Part shown: in pieces, positions 17,578-24,978 of the stretch | How positions within the stretch are numbered: position 1 is the first letter of the stretch | Layout: each line of letters opens with the position of its first letter | Origin: Planosporangium mesophilum | GTDB lineage: Bacteria; Actinomycetota; Actinomycetes; Mycobacteriales; Micromonosporaceae | Length of the DNA stretch: 64,000 nt | Direction: 5' to 3' | NCBI RefSeq assembly: GCF_016863255.1 | Contig: NZ_BOON01000018.1 | Coordinates: forward strand, 179,086-243,085 | Made by a program: the position numbers and the translations under genes | The notes under the pieces: model-generated | Told to the model about the DNA's origin: nothing | What the model saw: the letters and a program-made list of their open reading frames with translations, nothing else | Databases searched by the model: none

Positions 17578-18414
17578 CTAATTTCCTGCAGGCCAGTGCC
17601 AACGGGGTTGACGGGTGGCCGGGCGGCCACGCGCCAGGCGTCGGGTAATGGTGTTGATGGCGGCCCATCGGATCATTGCCTCGGAGATCGCGGGATCGCG
17701 TTCGTAGTCGCGGGCCAGCCGGCGGTGCCCGGTCAGCCAGCCCAGCGTTCGCTCCACCGCCCAACGGCGGGGAATGACCGCGAACCCTCGTTGGCCGTCG
17801 GGCTTGCGCACGATGTGCAGCGTGGTGCGCAGAATCTGGGCGGCCCAGTCGACGAGCCGGCCGGCGAAGCCGGCGTCGGCGAACACGAACCGGACCGGCA
17901 CGGTCAGGTACATGCCCAGCAGAGTGGTCTTGGCGCCGTCGCGGTCCTGGACATTGGCGGCCATCACCGCGACCACGATGAGCAGGCCCAACGTGTCGGT
18001 GACGATGAACCGCTTCCGGCCGTTGATCCGTTTCGCCGCGTCATAGCCGCGCGAGTCCCGGCCGACGGTGTCGGCGCCTTTGACCGCCTGGGAGTCGATA
18101 ATCCCGGCGCTGGGCTGCGCGTTGCGGCCCTGCTGGACACGCAGCTGCTCGCGCAACGCCGCCAGCATCACCTCGGTGACCTTCCGCTGCTCCCACCGCG
18201 TGAAATACCAGTACACCGTCTGCCAGGGCGGGAAGTCTGCGGGCAACTGCCGCCACGAGCAGCCGGTACGCACCACATACAGGATCGCGTCCACGATCGC
18301 GCGCCGCGGATGCTTCTCCGGCCGGCCACCCGTGTTGGCTGTGGGCAACAACGGCTCGACCAGGTTCCACTGCCGATTGGTCAGGTCCGAGGGATAGCGC
18401 CGCTCGCGTGCCAT
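17578..18414 (-). CDS. IS5-family transposase (DDE)
   Basis: 278 residues and apparently intact. An N-terminal DUF4096-like domain (YPSDLTNRQWNLVEPLLP, then GCSWRQLPADFPPWQTVYWYF) precedes the catalytic domain. The DDE residues are Asp in GIIDSQAVKG, Asp in FVFADAGFAG and Glu in RRWAVERTLGWL. The start lies 59 bases inside the right inverted repeat, so the promoter sits in that end. Confidence 0.93.
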   Translation of the reverse strand: MARERRYPSDLTNRQWNLVEPLLPTANTGGRPEKHPRRAIVDAILYVVRTGCSWRQLPADFPPWQTVYWYFTRWEQRKVTEVMLAALREQLRVQQGRNAQPSAGIIDSQAVKGADTVGRDSRGYDAAKRINGRKRFIVTDTLGLLIVVAVMAANVQDRDGAKTTLLGMYLTVPVRFVFADAGFAGRLVDWAAQILRTTLHIVRKPDGQRGFAVIPRRWAVERTLGWLTGHRRLARDYERDPAISEAMIRWAAINTITRRLARGRPATRQPRWHWPAGN

Positions 18415-18472
18415 TCGTCCACCATGGATGTATTGACATCTTCAATCACGCTGACACGCCGGCATCGTTCAA

Positions 18473-18489
18473 CTTCTCAAACACGTTCT
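18473..18489 (-). repeat. right terminal inverted repeat of the IS5-family element
   Basis: Complement of AGAACGTGTTTGAGAAG. The final base, together with the TA duplication, forms the new TAA stop of the lipoprotein gene on the minus strand. Confidence 0.88.
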
Positions 18490-19208
18490 TAGGCAACCTC
18501 ACGTCCCAGCCCTTTCGGGAGAGCCGGCCCATGATCATCAGCAGTCTGCCCGGTCGGGCCCGGCCGAAAGCTGGCCGTGCCGGTCGCGGTCGTACCGCTC
18601 GCCGTCCGCAGCTTCGCCATCGTCGCCCGGCACACGTTTGCCAACAGCGTCGTGATGTCGGCCGGCGTCCCTTCCGGGCCGTGTGAGGACCAGACGATGG
18701 TCATGTACAGGTTGCCGTCGAGCACAACCACCTTTGGGCCAAGACCCTCGTCGACAAAGACGTAAGCGCGCTGACCGAGATTCTGAATGTCGGTGAGCTT
18801 GCCGTCCTTTGCTGTCCGCTGGTGGGAGGGCCGGATGCCTTGGAACTGTGCTGCGGCAGTGCTAGGTGTCGGCGTCAAGTTGACCAACATCTGTACCAAT
18901 CCGCGTGCCGAATCGGATGCTTCCAGCATCGCGGAGCATCGCATGTCCGATGAGTACGGGGAGTTGTACGAGTCGTGCCGTGTCTGGGTCTGCTTGGGGA
19001 ACCGTGACGACAGCGCGGACAGGTCCACCGTGGCGCACAGGTCGTCGACGGGTGTGTAGACAAACGGGGATTGGCTTGTCTCGGGCGACGCGCTGGCGCT
19101 CGGCCTGGGGCTCCGGTTGCCTCCGCTCCTACCGTGACCGGTCCCGCCACAGGCGCCGGCAAGCATGCCGGCCAGCACGATAACGATGACACCGTGACGC
19201 GTTTTCAC
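18489..19208 (-). CDS. secreted lipoprotein of unknown function (DUF3558-like)
   Basis: 239 residues. The signal peptide with lipobox LAGACGG near residue 20 means the protein is anchored by a diacylated cysteine on the cell surface. A Ser/Pro-rich linker follows, then a domain with DDLCATVDLSALSSRFP and two further cysteines (MRCSAML and LANVCRATMAKL). That layout resembles mycobacterial and actinomycete DUF3558 lipoproteins. The stop codon overlaps the end of the IS element. The pre-insertion site CTAG would have read GCC-TAG, and the insertion changes it to GCC-TAA, so the protein is complete. Confidence 0.8.
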   Translation of the reverse strand: MKTRHGVIVIVLAGMLAGACGGTGHGRSGGNRSPRPSASASPETSQSPFVYTPVDDLCATVDLSALSSRFPKQTQTRHDSYNSPYSSDMRCSAMLEASDSARGLVQMLVNLTPTPSTAAAQFQGIRPSHQRTAKDGKLTDIQNLGQRAYVFVDEGLGPKVVVLDGNLYMTIVWSSHGPEGTPADITTLLANVCRATMAKLRTASGTTATGTASFRPGPTGQTADDHGPALPKGLGREVA

Positions 19209-19451
19209 AATGACCTCCCGTGAGCAGTGATGTGACTTCCCTCGACGTGACCAGTGGCGGTCAGCGTTGGGCCTGTTCGTTCATGTGTTGGTCTCGCCTG
19301 TTCTCCTCGGCCGCGCCGCTCGCTTCCCGACCTGGTCAGGCCACGGCCTCGACACGGTGACGCCACGACGCGGTCCGGGCCGCCGGGTGAACGCGATGTG
19401 GGCGGCGCCGTCGCCGCTGTCCGCGGGGCGCGACGAGGTTGCCGCCCTGGG

Positions 19452-20039
19452 TCAGGTGCGCGTGCGCACCCGCGTTCGTCGGCGTGCCGCCGAACGTTGT
19501 TCTGCCGAGTCCGGGCCCGGCGGCTGGACGGTGGCGAGGTGACGAGCGCGGTGGGCCAGCGCTTGCAGCATGTCGGCGAACTGTTGGCTGACCGGTGGTT
19601 CAGTGCGGCCCAGCAGGCGGGCTTCCTCGGCCTGTACCCGCTGGTGGAGCCGGCCCACGAGCGCGAGCCCGGTGTCGGTGGGTTGCAGGTGGACGCGGCG
19701 CTTGTCCGTGGCGTGCCGGTGGCGGCGGACCAGACCGCGACCTACCAGACCGGCCAGCACCTCAGTCAGCGTGGCTTTGGCGATGCCGACCTCTGCGGCG
19801 ACCGCGCGGGTCTCGATCCCCCGGCGTCGGCAGATGAGCACGAGCACGTCCCATGCTGTCCAGCGCATGCCCTCGGGCAGCAGAACGGCCCGTTCCACGT
19901 AGCTGCGGAGCGCGTTGCTGGTGTGGTTGAGCTGTGCAACCAGACCAATTCCGTAGCCTGCGGTGTTCGGTGCCCTGTCCGGCTCGGCGCCCAGGTTCGG
20001 CGGTGTGGCGCCGGGATTGGTGGCGGGTGGCTCGGTCAT
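19452..20039 (-). CDS. MarR-family transcriptional regulator
   Basis: 195 residues. The winged-helix core runs from AWDVLVLICRRRGIETRAVAAEVGIAKATLTEVLAGLVGRGLVRR to a wing at HATDKRRVHLQPTDTG, typical of MarR. The C-terminal dimer helix ends in an arginine-rich tail. ATG 20039 has GAGG upstream and overlaps the stop of a possible short leader ORF (ATGA). It lies just downstream of the conjugation operon and may control it or a nearby stress gene; the ligand is unknown. Confidence 0.85.
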   Translation of the reverse strand: MTEPPATNPGATPPNLGAEPDRAPNTAGYGIGLVAQLNHTSNALRSYVERAVLLPEGMRWTAWDVLVLICRRRGIETRAVAAEVGIAKATLTEVLAGLVGRGLVRRHRHATDKRRVHLQPTDTGLALVGRLHQRVQAEEARLLGRTEPPVSQQFADMLQALAHRARHLATVQPPGPDSAEQRSAARRRTRVRTRT

Positions 20040-20176
20040 GTCCGCCGCCCTCGACGAGCTCGTCTCGCCTGCGGCAGACTGCAGCACTGGTCCGGTGATC
20101 GGTGTGCGCCGCGATGGCCGACGCGTGTACCGGTCGCGGAGTGGTTGGGATACGCCGCTGTGGTGGTGGCGCTCAT
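20036..20176 (-). CDS. possible 46-residue leader peptide coupled to the MarR gene
   Basis: A short frame MSATTTAAYPNHSATGTRVG... with an excellent AGGAGGAG site just before the ATG. Its stop overlaps the MarR ATG as ATGA. The peptide is basic at its end and matches nothing I know. Its value is mainly the coupling, so it may act as a leader controlling MarR translation. Confidence 0.35.
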   Translation of the reverse strand: MSATTTAAYPNHSATGTRVGHRGAHRSPDQCCSLPQARRARRGRRT

Positions 20177-20292
20177 CGGCTCCTCCTGTGGCTGCTGCGG
20201 TGGATGTGGTCGAGTAACCGGCGACGGGGGCCCGCGCTGGTCGCCGTGGCCACGGGCGATGGTCCCGTCGTGGTTGCTTGCGACAGCGGTGC

Positions 20293-21387
20293 TCAGGTTC
20301 CGAGCGGCACGCCGGCCTGTGTCATCCATGGCACCGGGTCGATGGCGTTGGCGTGCGTGAGGGCGCACCTGCTGGCGGTGCAGGACACGCCGATGTGCAC
20401 CTCGAAGTGCAGGTGCGGGCCGGACGAGTTACCGGACGTGCCGACGACACCGATCGGATCGCCCGCCTGTACGGTCTGGCCGACGGTGACCTGGGGTTTG
20501 GTGACCATGTGGCAGTAGCGGGTGGCGACCCCTCCGCTGTGCTGGATCTCGACGTACCAGCCGCAGCCGACTGTCTGCGCGCTGCCGTCGATGTCGCAGT
20601 TTCCGGTGGAGCGGTCGCAGCCGGCCCACACCACCCGCCCGGCCGAGGCCGCCCGGATGATGGTGTAGCGGGGCGCACCGAGGTCGACGCCGTAGTGGCC
20701 GGGCCGTTGCGGGGTGCGGAAGCCGGAGACGATGGCGGCCTTGACCGGCTGGGTCCAGCCTCCGGAGGACACCATTGGCGGTGCGCCGCAGCTGACAAGG
20801 CTGGCCCCGGGCAAGTCGGTGATCGCGGCGACGCCGGAGAGGGCCGCGACGACAACGCCGGCGTCGTTTTCCCACCGGGCGTACGCGTCCGGAGTGGCCG
20901 AACGTTGGACCGCCTGCGCGGCCTCCGTCAGCGGCAAGGTTTGCCAGTTCGGGACAGTCAGCAGCTTCTCGTAGAACTTGCGTGACGCATAGACGGGATC
21001 GGTCAGCTGTACGACGGTCCCCCAGCCTTGGCTGGGGCGTTGCTGGAACAGACCCACCGAGTCGTGGTCGGTGGCCACCGACAGGTTGGTCAGGCTGGAT
21101 TCCTGCATGGCCGTGGCCACCGCGATTACCCAGCCGCGCGGTGGCACGGTCATACCTTTACCGACGCCAACGACGGTCGCGGCGTTGCCGACCTGCGTGC
21201 TGTTCCACCGTCCGACAGGGCCCGTCCGACCCGGCCCGGCGGCCGCCGGTGTTCCCGCGCCGCCGAGCCCGTTGCCGACGCAGGCATTGGCCTGCGGCTC
21301 ACTGCTGATGACGGCGACGATCGGCAGGCCACACAGCAGTGCCACCGCGGCGACCACAGCGATGACCAGTCCGCTGGCGCGTCTCAT
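20293..21387 (-). CDS. bifunctional transglycosylase-like / M23 peptidase of the conjugation operon
   Basis: 364 residues. An N-terminal membrane helix or signal (SGLVIAVVAAVALLCGLPIV) precedes a lysozyme-like domain with the catalytic-type Glu in AVATAMQESSL and the GLFQQRPSQGWG segment. A LytM/M23 domain follows, with metal ligands in GHYGVDLGAP and GPHLHFEVH. Proteins of this type open the wall for Gram-positive conjugation machines (VirB1/TcpG-like role). ATG 21387 overlaps the preceding gene's stop (ATGA); it is the last gene of the operon. Confidence 0.88.
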   Translation of the reverse strand: MRRASGLVIAVVAAVALLCGLPIVAVISSEPQANACVGNGLGGAGTPAAAGPGRTGPVGRWNSTQVGNAATVVGVGKGMTVPPRGWVIAVATAMQESSLTNLSVATDHDSVGLFQQRPSQGWGTVVQLTDPVYASRKFYEKLLTVPNWQTLPLTEAAQAVQRSATPDAYARWENDAGVVVAALSGVAAITDLPGASLVSCGAPPMVSSGGWTQPVKAAIVSGFRTPQRPGHYGVDLGAPRYTIIRAASAGRVVWAGCDRSTGNCDIDGSAQTVGCGWYVEIQHSGGVATRYCHMVTKPQVTVGQTVQAGDPIGVVGTSGNSSGPHLHFEVHIGVSCTASRCALTHANAIDPVPWMTQAGVPLGT

Positions 21388-21932
21388 CGCGGCGTCCTGG
21401 TAAAGCCGACGCCATTGACCAGCCACTGTCCCGACACCGTCACGCAGGTCAGCCGCAGCGTGCCGGCGTCGGTGGGCACCTCGACGACGACCACGTCGGT
21501 GTTGGACGACACCACCACGAGCGGTCCGGTGATGCGGCGGGCGGGCACGTTGGCCGGATTGACGGTGTCCAGCAGCTGGAAATAGCTCGGGTGGGTGTAG
21601 GGCCGCACGCCGGCCAGCCATGCGCCGGCCGGCAGGTCCGGTCGGGCCCAGGCGCGGGCGAACGCCTGCGCGCTGGACAGGGCCGCAGGTGGTGCGGGCA
21701 TGCTCGGCGCGGCGCCGACCACACCATCGTCGTCGATGGTCCGCGACGCGCTGGGTTCCGGGCGCGGGGAGGCAGAGTCAGCACCTGCCGGCGGACGCGC
21801 GGAGTGCGTCACGGCGCCCGTCGGCGGGCGCGCTCGCCCGGCCGGGTTGTCGCCGGCGCCCTTACAGCTGGTCAGAGCGACCAGCACGGTTACGGCAACG
21901 GCGGTGACCGCAGTGCGGCGTCCGGCGGTCAT
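21384..21932 (-). CDS. lipoprotein of the conjugation operon
   Basis: 182 residues. The lipobox LVALTSCKG near residue 22 follows a hydrophobic signal. A Pro/Ser/Arg-rich linker leads to a globular domain (AQAFARAWARPDLPAGAWLAGVRPYTHPSYFQLLDTV) and a final strand pattern ending VSGQWLVNGVGF. It resembles the outer-face accessory lipoproteins of actinobacterial type IV secretion loci. Both ends overlap neighbouring genes by four bases. The exact family is not recognised. Confidence 0.75.
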   Translation of the reverse strand: MTAGRRTAVTAVAVTVLVALTSCKGAGDNPAGRARPPTGAVTHSARPPAGADSASPRPEPSASRTIDDDGVVGAAPSMPAPPAALSSAQAFARAWARPDLPAGAWLAGVRPYTHPSYFQLLDTVNPANVPARRITGPLVVVSSNTDVVVVEVPTDAGTLRLTCVTVSGQWLVNGVGFTRTPR

Positions 21933-22204
21933 CGCGTGTGCTGCTTGGTCGGCTCGGGCCAGTTGCCGAGGGCGTCGTTGAGCACGTTGCACACCGACCG
22001 GCAGGTGCTGTAGAGCGCGACGAGCGCTGCTACGCGCCGTGATGGCGTCGCGCCCTGGGCGTAGGCGAGCATGGCGCGCAGGTCGAGCAGGCCCTGGTCG
22101 ACCCGGGTCAGCGTCTGCGCGTAGCGGTCAGCGGGCGCGGCGGGCGCAGACTCGACCGTGGCCGCTGTCTGCGTGGCGTGACCGGCGTCGGTTGCCGACA
22201 TCAC
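21929..22204 (-). CDS. small hypothetical protein of the conjugation operon
   Basis: 91 residues, soluble and mostly helical (DRYAQTLTRVDQGLLDLRAMLAYAQ and VAALVALYSTCRSVCNVLNDAL). No known family is recognised. It overlaps both neighbours by four bases, supporting its reality and co-translation. Confidence 0.65.
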   Translation of the reverse strand: MMSATDAGHATQTAATVESAPAAPADRYAQTLTRVDQGLLDLRAMLAYAQGATPSRRVAALVALYSTCRSVCNVLNDALGNWPEPTKQHTR

Positions 22205-22494
22205 TCCTCCTCCAGGTCCGGGCCGCCGTCGTCGCCGCCGTGTGCGTCGAGGTCGTCGGCCGGTGTCGGGTCGTAGTCGCCGTCAAGGTCGAAGTCGGTC
22301 TCGTAGTCCAGGCGCCGCCGGCGCTCGTCTTCCAGCTCGGCTTCGAGGTCGGGGTCGGTCATGTCGTGGTCCTTCTGGTTGATGCGACCGGTGATGGCGT
22401 CATAGAGCCCGGCGACGGCCAGCACGGTTTCTCGCAGCCCGCCGAGCAGGTCCTCCCAGGACTGGCGATCCGACACCAATGCGGGCTGCGTCAC
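22201..22494 (-). CDS. small acidic hypothetical protein of the conjugation operon
   Basis: 97 residues. The first half is helical (WEDLLGGLRETVLAVAGLYDAI). The second half is very acidic and probably disordered (YETDFDLDGDYDP...DLEEE). It may bind a basic partner or DNA-handling protein, but no function can be assigned. It overlaps neighbours by four bases on both sides. Confidence 0.65.
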   Translation of the reverse strand: MTQPALVSDRQSWEDLLGGLRETVLAVAGLYDAITGRINQKDHDMTDPDLEAELEDERRRRLDYETDFDLDGDYDPTPADDLDAHGGDDGGPDLEEE

Positions 22495-23120
22495 GGCTGG
22501 TCACCCCCGTCGGTATCGGTCCCGGGATCGACGGCCGGTCGGCGGCCGGCGAGGTCGTCCTCGGCGGTTTCCAGAGCGTCCAGCCGCCAGGTGGACGGCC
22601 AGTTCAGCTCGATGCGCCGGTCGCTGTGGGTACCGTTGCGGCAGCGGGTTGCGTCATCCCAGTCGTGCAGCCGGATCCGGGCCCGGGCCAGCCGCTCGTG
22701 CCATAGCAGCGGTGCGTCCGCCGACGCGTCGTCGCCGTAGGCGGCGTACCAGGCCGCGCACAGCGCGGTCAGCTCCTCGACCAGCGGCGGGTGCTTCGGC
22801 CAGCACCGCGGTAGCTCCTCGGCGAGCTGGTAACGGGCCACCACCCAGCCGACCCAGTTGATCAGCCAGACCCAGGTATTGCTCGCCTGGACCCGGTCAA
22901 GGTCCTGCCAACGCAGCGGAACGGGCACCGTCGCGGGTTGGCGGCGCCCGGGCTGCTGGGAGTCGACGCGGCCGCGAAGGTCGTCGTAGCCGGCGGCCAG
23001 CTCGGCCACCGCAGCACGCAGTGTGTCCAGGCCCTCGCCGAGCAGGGCAATGGCCTGCATGTCCGGCGGGGCGTTGTCCGGCAGCTGGAAGGCGAACGGC
23101 TTGGGCGTGTCGGCTGCCAT
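22491..23120 (-). CDS. hypothetical protein of the conjugation operon (DUF4913-like)
   Basis: 209 residues. The central region, VPVPLRWQDLDRVQASNTWVWLINWVGWVVARYQ, continuing through LPRCWPKHPPLVEELTALCAAWYAAY, is rich in Trp and matches the general look of DUF4913 proteins. That family commonly lies beside coupling-protein genes in actinobacterial conjugative elements. It lies two bases from the coupling-protein gene. A direct partnership with that ATPase is plausible but unproven. Confidence 0.7.
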   Translation of the reverse strand: MAADTPKPFAFQLPDNAPPDMQAIALLGEGLDTLRAAVAELAAGYDDLRGRVDSQQPGRRQPATVPVPLRWQDLDRVQASNTWVWLINWVGWVVARYQLAEELPRCWPKHPPLVEELTALCAAWYAAYGDDASADAPLLWHERLARARIRLHDWDDATRCRNGTHSDRRIELNWPSTWRLDALETAEDDLAGRRPAVDPGTDTDGGDQP

Positions 23121-23121
23121 G

Positions 23122-24978
23122 TCAGGCCGCCTTGGCCAGTCGGGACCGAAACGCTTGCTGCGCCGCGCGTAGCCGGTCGGCGTCGCGGCGTTCCCACCAC
23201 GCCGGTACCCGCAGCTCCACCGGCGGCAGGTTGCCGATCAGCGCGATGGCCCGCCCTTCGGGCAGGGTGCGCAGCTCGGCGAGGTCGAACAGGTGCTCGC
23301 GGCGGATGCTTTCGCTGATGCTGGCCCGCCCGCTGCCCCATGACGCGCCGCTGGAGACCTCGTTGACCTGTCCGGCGAGGGCCTGGGCGTCGCGTAGCCC
23401 GGCGACGTCGCTGGTGCCGCCGATGAGCAGCCGGCAGTTGGCGGAGTCGATGATGGCGTGGCCGCCCTTGTCGCCCCAGCGTTCGCGTAGCTGGTGGGTG
23501 TTCTGGGCGAAGATGCTCACGGCGATGCCGCTGCCGCCACCTTCGGTCATCAGGCTCGGCAGCGACCCGAGCGGAGCGACGTTGGCGATCTCGTCGCCGA
23601 CGAAGTACAGGCACGGCTCGACGCGGCCGCCGGGCGAGACCAGCGCGGCGCGCTTGGCCCGATAGATGAGGTCCTCGGTGAGCGCGGCCAGCAGGGGTGC
23701 GACCAGTGCTTGGGCGTCGCGGGTTCCGACCAGGTACAAGGTGCCGGACTCGCGCAGCCATTGGGCCGGTTGGAACTGTGTTCCGCGCGGCGGCGAGCAG
23801 GCCGTCAACACGCGCGGGTCGTTGAAGGCGTCCAGCGCTCCGGACACCACCGATTGGATCGTGTCGCGTGCCCGGCCGGTGGTCTCGCGGTGGCGGGCCA
23901 GCCGATCGGCCCAACTGTCGACCCCGTGGTGGCGCAGGATCTTCTCGGGCCGACTGTTGGACGGTGCCTGCGACCAGGCCAGGACGTCGGTCATGGTGGC
24001 CTGCTCGTCGAGCGCCGCCGCGTGCAGTAGGCCCCGAATGATCGTGGCGGCCTGGTCGCGGAACCACTTGCCGTTCTCCACCGACTCGTCGCCGATTCCC
24101 GACCCGGCGGCGAAGCCGTTGGCGCGCAGCATCGCCACGATCTGGTCCTCGGCACCGTCGATGGGCGACCAGCGCAGCCGTGGCACGCCGGGCACCTCGC
24201 CCTGCGGCTCGAACACCAGCGTCGGACCCAGTGCGGCCCGCAGGTCGTAGGTGACCTCGGCGACGTCCAGGCGGGTCGAGGTCGAGATGACCGCGCCGCG
24301 GGCATCGAGCACCTGCGGGATGACGTAGCGGGTGGTCTTGTTGCCCCACCGTGCCGCCGCCGCGGCCAACAGGGTGTACTCGTTGGCCAGGTACAGCGGT
24401 TGGCCGGTCAGCACCTCGTCGCCCAGGTACCGGCCGACCTCCAGCGGGTCGGCACGCCGGGCCTGCTTCGCCGCGCGGGTCTCCTGATCGTCGGCGTCGC
24501 TGATGGAAAGCCCCGGCCGCACGATGTCCACCCGTGCCGTCACCGCGTCCGCGGTGAGCACCCGCGCCACCTGCCAGCGGGGCGCGAACCCGTGACGGCG
24601 CACCAGCCGACGCGCCACCAGCAGCCCCGGCGTGCCGGCTCCGGTGAGTCCCGCGGCGAACATCAGCAACGCCGCCGGGTACACCAGCCACGGTCCCGGC
24701 ACCTGCGCGCGGGCCGGTGCGGGCCAAGCGGCTGACGGCCGCCCGGGGTCGGCTGCCAGCCGCAGCGCAATGCCCGGCGCGTCGGCCGGCGACGAGTCCG
24801 GCCAGGCAAGATGGGTCAGCCAACCGGCGAGTTGGCCGCCCAGCCACAGCGACCACACCGCGGCGGGCAGCACCACCGCGACCACGCCGAGCAGGATCAC
24901 GCGGGTGACGATGTCGGCGCGGGTCACGCCCCGTCGCGGCAGGCGGTGCGCGGGCGAGGACAGCGGCGGGCGCATCAC
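23122..24978 (-). CDS. TraG/TraD-like type IV coupling protein
   Basis: 618 residues. Two N-terminal membrane segments (IVTRVILLGVVAVVLPAAVWSLWL and WLVYPAALLMFAAGLTGAG) precede a cytoplasmic ATPase domain. The C-terminal TraM-recognition part is clear (EPCLYFVGDEIANVAPL as Walker B, VSIFAQNTHQLRERWG, LLIGGTSDVAG). The usual Walker A (GPxxxGKT) is replaced by AARWGNKTT at the matching place, so it is atypical. Coupling proteins deliver the relaxosome DNA to the transfer channel. It overlaps the VirB4-like gene by four bases. Confidence 0.87.
   Translation of the reverse strand: MMRPPLSSPAHRLPRRGVTRADIVTRVILLGVVAVVLPAAVWSLWLGGQLAGWLTHLAWPDSSPADAPGIALRLAADPGRPSAAWPAPARAQVPGPWLVYPAALLMFAAGLTGAGTPGLLVARRLVRRHGFAPRWQVARVLTADAVTARVDIVRPGLSISDADDQETRAAKQARRADPLEVGRYLGDEVLTGQPLYLANEYTLLAAAAARWGNKTTRYVIPQVLDARGAVISTSTRLDVAEVTYDLRAALGPTLVFEPQGEVPGVPRLRWSPIDGAEDQIVAMLRANGFAAGSGIGDESVENGKWFRDQAATIIRGLLHAAALDEQATMTDVLAWSQAPSNSRPEKILRHHGVDSWADRLARHRETTGRARDTIQSVVSGALDAFNDPRVLTACSPPRGTQFQPAQWLRESGTLYLVGTRDAQALVAPLLAALTEDLIYRAKRAALVSPGGRVEPCLYFVGDEIANVAPLGSLPSLMTEGGGSGIAVSIFAQNTHQLRERWGDKGGHAIIDSANCRLLIGGTSDVAGLRDAQALAGQVNEVSSGASWGSGRASISESIRREHLFDLAELRTLPEGRAIALIGNLPPVELRVPAWWERRDADRLRAAQQAFRSRLAKAA

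Larger units (their letters stand above)
16786..18489. mobile_element. IS5-family insertion element with a P-loop kinase passenger gene
   Basis: Bounded by perfect 17-base inverted repeats AGAACGTGTTTGAGAAG (16786-16802, and its complement at 18473-18489). TA flanks both ends (16784-16785 and 18490-18491), giving C-TA-element-TA-G, so the empty site was CTAG. That is typical of TA-duplicating IS5-family groups. At 1704 bases it is much longer than a normal one-gene IS5-type element, because it carries the gene at 16914-17528 besides the transposase. No internal copy of the inverted repeat was found between the two genes. The insertion lies in the stop codon of the lipoprotein gene on its right. 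Confidence 0.85.
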
